Source of the DNA: Thermoanaerobaculia bacterium
Lineage (GTDB): Bacteria; Acidobacteriota; Thermoanaerobaculia; Multivoradales; Multivoraceae
Assembly (NCBI GenBank): GCA_022822365.1
Contig: JAJEBV010000005.1
Span: forward strand, 46,880-110,879
DNA: 64,000 nt
Reading direction: 5' to 3'
Part shown: in pieces, positions 16,197-23,056 of the stretch
Position numbering within the stretch: the first letter of the stretch is position 1
Layout of the letters: each line of letters starts with the position of its first letter
Notes under the pieces: generated by a model
Told to the model about the DNA's origin: nothing
Database searches by the model: none
What the model saw: the letters and a program-made list of their open reading frames with translations, nothing else
Program-made: the position numbers and the translations under genes

Positions 16197-18323
16197 TTAC
16201 CGGCGGTCCTCACAGCCGTCGAACGTCCCCGTGTTCCGGATCGGCTCGAACAGCCGGCCCAGGGGACTCACCCATGTCTTGCGGGCGCCGTTCTTCCGGT
16301 CGTGAACCGTCGTCGTCACTTCGACGTCCGTGAGACCGGCAGCGAAGACCCAGAAGTGGCCGTCGATCGCACAGCCGTCCAGCACCTTGATGACCATCTC
16401 GATGTTCGCCGGTTCGAAGAACCAGAAGTACCCGCTCTCGCCGGTGAGCTTCTCGGCCATGCCGCGGCCGGTTCTGCCGTCGGACGTACGCCACTCGACC
16501 TGGACGTCGAAGTGCCCCAGACACAGGACATCATCGCGGCTGCAGTCGGCCACTACCGGCGGATCGGGGTCGGGCGGCGAACCGGTGTCCGCAGCCTCGC
16601 ACGGCGAAGGCTCCACCGGCGGTTTCGCTTCGGGTGACAGGTACACGACCAGGCCGTCGTGGTCCGCGGCGAAGAGCGCGTTCGTGGCATCGTCCTCGTT
16701 GTGCCGCGCGGCGTCCGCGTTGCCGCGCGCGTACTGGATGTCCACGACGTGCCGTTCCAACGACTGGTTCACGAGCGCGTGATCCAGGACCTGGGCGTTG
16801 CCGCCGAAGATGAACGAGTACTTCTCCGGCTCCGGCAGGCGGTCGATCAGGTTGCAGAGGTCCCTGGTGACGAGGTCCGGGCCCGACATCAGGCTCTCGT
16901 CCGGCGTGACCCGGCCTCTGATCTGGCCCACGACGTCGACGTAGCCGTCGGTGAACTGGAACGCGTTGAAGTCGCCCAGGACGATCACCCTGGAGTCCTG
17001 AAGCGACTCGACGAGCCGCGCCACGGACTGCGCCTGCTCCAGGCGCTTCGTGCGAACCCACTCTCCCCGGGCCGCGTCGTCGACATCGATCAGCGAGCGG
17101 TTGTGGATCGCCACCACCGAGAACGCCAGACCGGCCGCCGTCGCCTCGAGCACGACCGGCGGCCGGTCGTGGAGCCGGTCGACGGTCCCGTCCCGGGGAT
17201 CCACGAAGGTCTCGCTTCGGCCGTGTTCGGTGACCCCGACGACCGCTACGCCCGAACGCACGAGGAAACCCACGGACTGGGAGCTGCCCGGCGCCTCGAG
17301 ATGGGCCGTGTAGCGCACATTGGAGTCGTCGCTCCGAATGCGCGTGGCCAGGTTCTGGAGCGCGGTCCGGCCTCCCACCTCCTGCACGGCGACGATGTCG
17401 GGCGAACGGAGCACCTCGCGCACGAGGCGCGACAACTTGGCCAGCTTGGTCGCGCCCGCTCCCCCGCGCAGATTCAGGAGATTCTGCGAGGCCACCGTGA
17501 TCTCGCCCGGCTTCTTCGCGCGCACGGCGCGCGGCTGGGTCGCCGCCCGGGTTAGAACCGTCAGCTCGGTCGGCCAGATCTCGTAGCCGCCGAACTCGTA
17601 GCCGAGCACGCCCGTCGCGGTGAACGTGGTGCCCGGAACCCAGGACACGTTCGGCAGGCCGAGCTTGTCGGGGTCGAGTTCGAACACCTCCGGGTTCCCG
17701 TCCCAGACCGGGAGACCCGGCCGACCCGGATACTCGATGCCCGGCTCGCGGAAGCCGCGCGAAGACGTGGGCGTGACGTACATCTCGGCCACCGGGTCCG
17801 AGCCGAAGTGCTGACTGCCGCTGGACACCGTCCCGGTCGCGATCCGGATGCGCATGCCCTCGTAGCATTCGTACTCCCTCCGGCAACTCGGATGCGCGGG
17901 GTCCGGAGACGGTCGAGAGCCGTTGAACTCCACCGCGGCGGGCAACGCCTGGTTGCTGCCATCGATGCTGACCGTGCCGGCGGCGACCGTCGCGTCGATC
18001 CGCGTGAAGCCGAAGAACTCTTCGACCTCACCGGTGACGTCAACCCGGTCGCGGACATCGACGGGAGGCGCTCCGTCGTGCAGAACGAAGATGCCGTCCG
18101 ATGTGTCGGCATCACCGTCGCTGCGCGCGGACGGCGTCTGGATGAAGAAGCCGCCGGCGCCGACGGCGGTGACGACGTTGTCGTTTGTCCTGACCATCTC
18201 ACCCGCCCGGGGACTGGTCAGCCCGCGGCCCTGGATCTCGTGGATCTCAAGAACCACACCCTGTCCAAGCCCCGCTCCCGCAGAGGCCGCGGCCACGACG
18301 AGGCCGACCGTCAGGCATCGCAC
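16197..18323 (-). CDS. ExeM/NucH-like extracellular endonuclease with C-terminal Acidobacteriota-type domain
   Basis: A 708-residue secreted nuclease. It has a signal peptide (to about 21), an OB-fold-like region (residues 25-130, HEIQGRGLTSPRAGE), then an endonuclease/exonuclease/phosphatase domain (about 270-590) with SQNLLNL (Asn), VAVQEVGG (metal-binding Glu), GDFNAF (Asp and Asn) and FAADHDG (Asp-His). These are the metal and catalytic residues of DNase I-like enzymes. The last 105 residues, starting VLCLGHFDVQVEWR and containing GYFWFFEPANIEMV and DGHFWVFAAGLTDVE, form a separate beta-rich domain of unknown role. I recall that domain from many Acidobacteriota surface proteins. The GTG start lacks a clear SD. 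It probably degrades extracellular DNA. Confidence 0.87.
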   Translation of the reverse strand: MRCLTVGLVVAAASAGAGLGQGVVLEIHEIQGRGLTSPRAGEMVRTNDNVVTAVGAGGFFIQTPSARSDGDADTSDGIFVLHDGAPPVDVRDRVDVTGEVEEFFGFTRIDATVAAGTVSIDGSNQALPAAVEFNGSRPSPDPAHPSCRREYECYEGMRIRIATGTVSSGSQHFGSDPVAEMYVTPTSSRGFREPGIEYPGRPGLPVWDGNPEVFELDPDKLGLPNVSWVPGTTFTATGVLGYEFGGYEIWPTELTVLTRAATQPRAVRAKKPGEITVASQNLLNLRGGAGATKLAKLSRLVREVLRSPDIVAVQEVGGRTALQNLATRIRSDDSNVRYTAHLEAPGSSQSVGFLVRSGVAVVGVTEHGRSETFVDPRDGTVDRLHDRPPVVLEATAAGLAFSVVAIHNRSLIDVDDAARGEWVRTKRLEQAQSVARLVESLQDSRVIVLGDFNAFQFTDGYVDVVGQIRGRVTPDESLMSGPDLVTRDLCNLIDRLPEPEKYSFIFGGNAQVLDHALVNQSLERHVVDIQYARGNADAARHNEDDATNALFAADHDGLVVYLSPEAKPPVEPSPCEAADTGSPPDPDPPVVADCSRDDVLCLGHFDVQVEWRTSDGRTGRGMAEKLTGESGYFWFFEPANIEMVIKVLDGCAIDGHFWVFAAGLTDVEVTTTVHDRKNGARKTWVSPLGRLFEPIRNTGTFDGCEDRR

Positions 18324-18388
18324 GAGGCGTCCGAAGCCGGCAAACCTCTCTTCCAGGTCGTTCTTCGGCGTGCCTGCGCTAGCCAGAG

Positions 18389-19576
18389 TCAGTTCCCGCT
18401 CAGGTTCTGGAGAATCTCACGCGCTCTGGGGTGGTCCGGGTCGATTTCGAGCGCCTTTTCCAGTTGCCGTAGACCTTCTTCGGCGCGCCCCGTCCTGATG
18501 TAGGCGATCGTGAGCAACGCGTAGGCGTCTGCCCGTTTCGAGTCGATTTCGATCGCCCTTTCCAGCGCCGCGGCGGCCTCCTGGTTGCGGTCGGCCAGAC
18601 CGTGGAGCACGCCCAGGTTGAGATGTGCGTCGTAGGAACCGGGATCGAGCCGCAGAACCGCGCGGTAGAGGCGTTCCGCAGCGACGTGGTCCCCTTCGGC
18701 CAGCCGCTGGTTCGCGGTCCGGATCATGGTCTGGGTGTCGCGTACCAGCTCGAACACGGCCTCCAGCATCGGATCGTCGAGGCTCGGGACTTCCGTGTCC
18801 TCCAGATTGGCCAGCAGATCGTCGGCGCGCTCCGGGTTGCCGAGTTGGCGCTCGGTCATCGCCAGCAGGTAACGGGTCTCCCGATGGGCAGGATCGAGTG
18901 CCAGCGCCGTGCGCAGATGTTCAGCCGCGGTCTCGGCCTGGTCTCGGCGCCGGGCCGCCTTCCCCAGCCCGAGTTCGCCCCAGGGCGAGCCGGGAGCCGC
19001 GGCGCGAACCGCGCGGAACGCCTCCTCCGCTGCGTCCGCGTCGCCGGCAGCCAACAGCGCGTTGCCGAGCCGTACGCGCGCCGCCCAGTACGACGGACGG
19101 AGTTCCAGGGCGCGTTCGAAGCGTCGCACCGCTTCCCCGTGAGCACCGCGGCCCTCGGCGAGGAACCCCAGGTAGTACGGCCAGTCGGGGCTCGAGGGAT
19201 CGAGCTCCTCCGCCCGCTCGTAGCAGCGCCGGGCCTGGTCGATGTAACGGTGCGCCTGGTAGAGGCGGCCCAGGGCGCCGATCGCCGCGCCGTTCGACGG
19301 GTCGCGGTCGACGACCGCGAGGGCGTCGCGAACGGCCGTGACGAAGCCCGGGTCGAGTTCGGAGAGGTCGGGGATTCTGGGGACTTCAGCCTGCGCGATC
19401 GGCGACAGTGGGGCCGATGAGTCGGACGACGGGGCGGTACAGCCATACAGGAGGGTGAGCAGGACCGCGGATGCGGGTCGGAAGACCCGCGCACCCAGAG
19501 ATACGGCGTCGGTGTTCGCGCGCCTCTCTACCGGCGGCGCGCCGGTCTCCCCGCGGACGTTCACCTCACGCAGCAT
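18389..19576 (-). CDS. TPR-repeat lipoprotein
   Basis: A 395-residue protein with a lipobox LLYGC about 45 residues in, so it is a likely outer-membrane or periplasmic lipoprotein with an unusually long N-region. At least six tetratricopeptide repeats follow (for example LGRLYQAHRYIDQARRCYER, LGNALLAAGDADAAEEAFRA and LLTIAYIRTGRAEEGLRQLE), ending with a degenerate unit. TPRs mediate protein contacts. It overlaps the upstream FG-GAP/UnbV gene by eleven bases, and such pairs are common in Acidobacteria. The N-region is encoded by a palindromic repeat that also occurs at 51039-51069. Confidence 0.82.
   Translation of the reverse strand: MLREVNVRGETGAPPVERRANTDAVSLGARVFRPASAVLLTLLYGCTAPSSDSSAPLSPIAQAEVPRIPDLSELDPGFVTAVRDALAVVDRDPSNGAAIGALGRLYQAHRYIDQARRCYERAEELDPSSPDWPYYLGFLAEGRGAHGEAVRRFERALELRPSYWAARVRLGNALLAAGDADAAEEAFRAVRAAAPGSPWGELGLGKAARRRDQAETAAEHLRTALALDPAHRETRYLLAMTERQLGNPERADDLLANLEDTEVPSLDDPMLEAVFELVRDTQTMIRTANQRLAEGDHVAAERLYRAVLRLDPGSYDAHLNLGVLHGLADRNQEAAAALERAIEIDSKRADAYALLTIAYIRTGRAEEGLRQLEKALEIDPDHPRAREILQNLSGN
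19468..19498. repeat. REP-like palindrome, copy 1
   Basis: GCGGGTC (19473-19479), tetraloop ggaa, and GACCCGC (19484-19490) form a perfect seven-base-pair hairpin, followed by GCACCCAG. The 31 bases match 51039-51069 with one difference, in the loop. This copy lies inside the coding sequence for the N-region of the TPR lipoprotein, before the lipobox. Confidence 0.7.
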
Positions 19577-21305
19577 CACGGCAAACTCCCTCAGCCGGTG
19601 CGGTGCCACCAGGCGCGAGCAGGCGCAGAACGCTGTTCACGGGCACCCCCGAGCGCTCGGTGACGCCGCCGTGAGACCAGTCCACCCTGATGTGATCGAC
19701 GCCCGAAGTGTCGCCGAACGAGAAGTGAACCCTCGGATCGTTGGCAACCGCGAAGCTGCGCGCCGGCATCACGTCCCGGGTCCAGCTCCTGCCTCCCGCC
19801 TGGACCGTCACGCGCGAGCCGACAGCCGACCGGTCGAAGACGCCGCCGCCGCAGAGGTCGACAATCAACCAGGACGAGGCGTTCCCCACCTCGTTGCGGA
19901 GCAGCCGGGCCGGCCCCTCGTTGTTCACCACCACGATGTCGATGTCGCCGTCGTTGTCGAGATCGCCGAACGCCGCGCCACGGCTTACCTCGAGCAGTTC
20001 CAGGGCCGCGCCGGCCCGGCCCGAAACGTCCTCGTAGCGGCCGGAGGGCGTGCCGCGCAGCAACTGGTTCGGCTCGCGGTAGTCGAAGGCGGCGGTATCT
20101 CCCGGCGTCACCTTGCCGTTGGCGATGAAGAGGTCGAGGATGCCGTCGCCGTCGTAGTCGAACCAGGACGTGCCGAAGCCGGTGTACGGCTGGCTCACGC
20201 CGCCGAGGCGAGCCTCGTCGGTCACATCCTGGAAGAACCCGGCGCCGTCGTTGCGGTAGAACGTGTTCGTCTCTCCGCTCAGGTGCGTCAGGAACAGGTC
20301 GAGGTCGCCGTCGCCGTCGGGGTCGGCCACCGCGATCCCCATGCCCGCTTCCGGCTGGCCGAGTTCGTTGAGCGCCGCTCCGCGCGACAGGGCATCCTCC
20401 CGGAACGTGCCGTCGCCCCGGTTCAGCCACAGGTGGTTCGCCGCCTGGTCGTTCGCCACGTAGAGATCGCTGAGCCCGTCGCCGTCGAAATCCGCCGCGA
20501 CGACCCCGAGCCCCGGCCCGGCGACCGAGCGGATGCCGGCCGCCTCGCTCACGTCGGTGAACCGGCCACCGCCGTCGTTGCGGTAGAGGGTGTCGGGCGC
20601 CGGCGGGTACTCCGCTGGATTGCAGTAGTTGCGCAGCCCGTTGGGCCCCAGGCAGGGGCGCTCGCGGCCGGCGCTCCAGACGACGTAGTTGGCCACGAAG
20701 AGGTCCAGGTCCAGGTCGCCGTCGTAGTCGAAGAACACGCTGCTGGACGACCAGGCCGGGTCGCCGACGCCGGCGCGCTCCGTCACGTCCTCGAAACTGC
20801 CGTCGCCCAGGTTGCGATAGAGCCGGTTCGGGCCGACGTTCGTCACGTAGAGATCGACCAGGCCGTCCCGGTCGAAGTCGGCTGCCATGGCGCCGGCGCC
20901 GTAGCTCGTATCGCCGACCCCCGCGGCGTCCGTCACGTCCTCGAAGGCGCCGTCGCCCAGGTTGCGGTAGAGGCGGTTGCCCGGCCGGTTGGCGGCCGGG
21001 CCCGCCGAAGTGTCGGCTTCCGGCGCCCCGGGAACCGGACCGCTCTGGACCAGGTAGACGTCGAGCAGTCCGTCTTCGTCGACATCGAGCAGCGCCCCAC
21101 CTCCTACCAGGAGCTCGGGGTAGTTGTAGTCGCCGACGGCGCCGTTGCGGTGGACGAAGTCGAGTCCCGCTTCGGAAGCCCGCTCTAGGAAGACGGGCTC
21201 CGGCGCGGGAACCGCCGTCGAGACGTCCGCGCCGCCGTCCGCTTCGCCGCATGCCGGGAGAACCGCGGCCAGAAGGACTAGGGCGAAGATAGAAGAACGC
21301 CGCAT
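19566..21305 (-). CDS. FG-GAP/VCBS-repeat lipoprotein with ASPIC/UnbV domain (CRTAC1-like)
   Basis: A 579-residue lipoprotein (lipobox VLPAC at about residue 19; ATG 21305). Seven or so FG-GAP/VCBS blades follow, each with a calcium-type loop such as DVDEDGLLDVY, DFDRDGLVDLY, DYDGDLDLDLF and DPDGDGDLDLF, typical of an integrin-alpha-like beta-propeller. The C-terminal 90 residues are the ASPIC/UnbV domain (SAVGSRVTVQAGG, DHIRVDWSHGGVTE). Proteins of this design are extracellular and bind ligands or polysaccharide, with no known reaction. It is upstream of, and overlaps, the TPR lipoprotein. It is divergent from the YHS gene with 67 bases between. Confidence 0.9.
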   Translation of the reverse strand: MRRSSIFALVLLAAVLPACGEADGGADVSTAVPAPEPVFLERASEAGLDFVHRNGAVGDYNYPELLVGGGALLDVDEDGLLDVYLVQSGPVPGAPEADTSAGPAANRPGNRLYRNLGDGAFEDVTDAAGVGDTSYGAGAMAADFDRDGLVDLYVTNVGPNRLYRNLGDGSFEDVTERAGVGDPAWSSSSVFFDYDGDLDLDLFVANYVVWSAGRERPCLGPNGLRNYCNPAEYPPAPDTLYRNDGGGRFTDVSEAAGIRSVAGPGLGVVAADFDGDGLSDLYVANDQAANHLWLNRGDGTFREDALSRGAALNELGQPEAGMGIAVADPDGDGDLDLFLTHLSGETNTFYRNDGAGFFQDVTDEARLGGVSQPYTGFGTSWFDYDGDGILDLFIANGKVTPGDTAAFDYREPNQLLRGTPSGRYEDVSGRAGAALELLEVSRGAAFGDLDNDGDIDIVVVNNEGPARLLRNEVGNASSWLIVDLCGGGVFDRSAVGSRVTVQAGGRSWTRDVMPARSFAVANDPRVHFSFGDTSGVDHIRVDWSHGGVTERSGVPVNSVLRLLAPGGTAPAEGVCRDAA

Positions 21306-21372
21306 GGCCGCAACAGACACTATCCGCGCAGGCACGGCGACTGAATAGACTCGCCCAAGGAGGATCCGCCTC

Positions 21373-21864
21373 ATGTCTACGCCAAAGCGCCGCCATCGTC
21401 GCAGCCCGTTCGCTCGCGAGACGGCCCTCGCCGCCCTCATCGCCATCGCCGCGCTGGCCGCGATTCCGGCCTCCGCCGCCGCCGAGGATCCGGTCTTCAC
21501 CGCCCGCGGCAACCTGGCCATCCGCGGCTACGACCCGGTCGCCTACTTCACGGAAGGGAAAGCGGTCAAAGGCGACAAGGACTTCACCCTCGGCTGGCAG
21601 GGCGCCGACTGGCGCTTCGCAAGCGCCGGGAACCGGGACGCCTTCTCCGAAGATCCGGAGAAGTACGCGCCCCAGTACGGCGGCTACTGCGCCTGGGCGG
21701 TGAGCCGCAACTACACCGCCCCCACCGATCCGGACGCGTTCACCCTGGTGAACGGCAAGCTCTACCTGAACTACAACAAGAGGGTCATGAGGCAGTGGCT
21801 CGAGGACCGCGACCGGAACATCGAGCAGGCCGACGAGAACTGGCCCGCGGTTCTCGAGGAGTGA
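21373..21864 (+). CDS. Exported YHS-domain protein
   Basis: A 163-residue protein with a long signal peptide (residues 1-40, ending SAAAE). The mature part is a YHS domain of the non-Cys type: GYDPVAYFTEGKAVKGDKDF, GADWRFASAGNRDAF, DPEKYAPQYGGYCAWAVS. It ends with the common extension LVNGKLYLNYNKRV. YHS domains bind metals or act as small redox or substrate modules; exported ones of this type are widespread in marine and soil bacteria but uncharacterised. SD AAGGAGG lies eight bases before the ATG. It may precede the SbcD-like gene by chance. Confidence 0.87.
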   Translation: MSTPKRRHRRSPFARETALAALIAIAALAAIPASAAAEDPVFTARGNLAIRGYDPVAYFTEGKAVKGDKDFTLGWQGADWRFASAGNRDAFSEDPEKYAPQYGGYCAWAVSRNYTAPTDPDAFTLVNGKLYLNYNKRVMRQWLEDRDRNIEQADENWPAVLEE

Positions 21865-21910
21865 CGCGCACCGCCGGCGCCGCCAGCGCTCCGCCTGGAA
21901 GGCCCGGGGC

Positions 21911-23056
21911 GTGAAGCTCCTCGCCTTCAGCGACGTTCACCTGGACTCGAAGCTCGGCTGGGCGAGCCGCGAGGTCGCCCGGCGGCAGCGTCTGCGGCTT
22001 CGCGAGGGTGTGACCTGGGCGTTCGAGCAGGCCCGGCACGAGGGCGCTGCCGCGGTGCTGATCGGTGGCGACCTGTTCGAGCACGAACTCGTGTCGCCGG
22101 ACACGGTCGAGTTCCTGCGACGAACATTCGAGCAGTCGGGGCTCCAGGTACTCGCCGCTCCCGGCAACCACGATTACGCGGACACGGAGAGCCCGTACCG
22201 GCGGATCGACTGGCCGGACAACGTCCACGTCTTCACCGAGACGCGCTTCACGTCGAGAGCGCTCGCCGACGGGTTGACGATCTGGGGCGCCGCCCACCGC
22301 AAACCCGCCGACACTCCCGGCTTCTTCGACGACGGATTCCGGGGCGAGGGCTCCGGTACTCACATCGCCGTCTTCCACGGCGAGGAACGGAACGCCGCGT
22401 TCCAGGGCCAGTACCGGCACGCCCCGTTCGAGGGCGACCAGATCGCCGCCGCCGGCTTCGACCACGCGGTCGTGGGCCACTCCCACAAACCCGCCGATCG
22501 ACCGACCTGGACCCGCCTCGGCTCGCTCGAACGGCTCAAGTTCAACGAGGCCTATGGCAGCGCCGTGATTCTGGAGATCGAGAACGGTCGCGTGACGCGT
22601 CGCCGGCTCGACCCGCGGCCCCCGGCCCTTCACACCCTGAGCGTCGACCTGACGGAAGTCGAGAACCCGGGTCAGGCCCGGGACCGGGTCCGCGATGCGC
22701 TCTCGGGCATGGCCGGCGCGGCTCGTATCCGGCTGATCGGCGAACCGGACGACCTTCACCTGCACGAGGATGACTTCGCCACCAGCTCGTTCGAACTGCC
22801 GGACGGAATCGAGCAGGTGCTGGTCGACATCTCCGGTCTGACGCCGCCCTACGACCTGGAGCAGATCGAACAGGAGCCCACCGTTCGCGGCATGTTCGTA
22901 CAGCGCGTCCGCGAAGACGACCTGGACCCGGAAACCGAGCGGCTCGTGCTTCTCGCCGGCCTCCGCGCGCTGGACGGCCGGGAGGACCTCGCCGTGATCG
23001 ACGAACTTCGGATGGGCGCTTCCGAGGCGGACCCCCCGATCGGAGAGCCCGCGTGA
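21911..23056 (+). CDS. SbcD/Mre11-like nuclease subunit (YhaO type)
   Basis: A 381-residue metallophosphoesterase. All five phosphoesterase motifs are present: FSDVHLD, GGDLFEH, APGNHDY, VFHGEE and VVGHSHKP. It lacks a signal peptide and starts at GTG. The C-terminal 150 residues form the cap and ATPase-binding part. It overlaps the following SMC-like gene by four bases (GTGA). In B. subtilis and S. aureus the YhaO/YhaN pair is the counterpart of SbcCD, the Mre11/Rad50-type complex that trims DNA ends and hairpins. The pairing here, with a YhaN-like ATPase, supports that role. Confidence 0.87.
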   Translation: MKLLAFSDVHLDSKLGWASREVARRQRLRLREGVTWAFEQARHEGAAAVLIGGDLFEHELVSPDTVEFLRRTFEQSGLQVLAAPGNHDYADTESPYRRIDWPDNVHVFTETRFTSRALADGLTIWGAAHRKPADTPGFFDDGFRGEGSGTHIAVFHGEERNAAFQGQYRHAPFEGDQIAAAGFDHAVVGHSHKPADRPTWTRLGSLERLKFNEAYGSAVILEIENGRVTRRRLDPRPPALHTLSVDLTEVENPGQARDRVRDALSGMAGAARIRLIGEPDDLHLHEDDFATSSFELPDGIEQVLVDISGLTPPYDLEQIEQEPTVRGMFVQRVREDDLDPETERLVLLAGLRALDGREDLAVIDELRMGASEADPPIGEPA

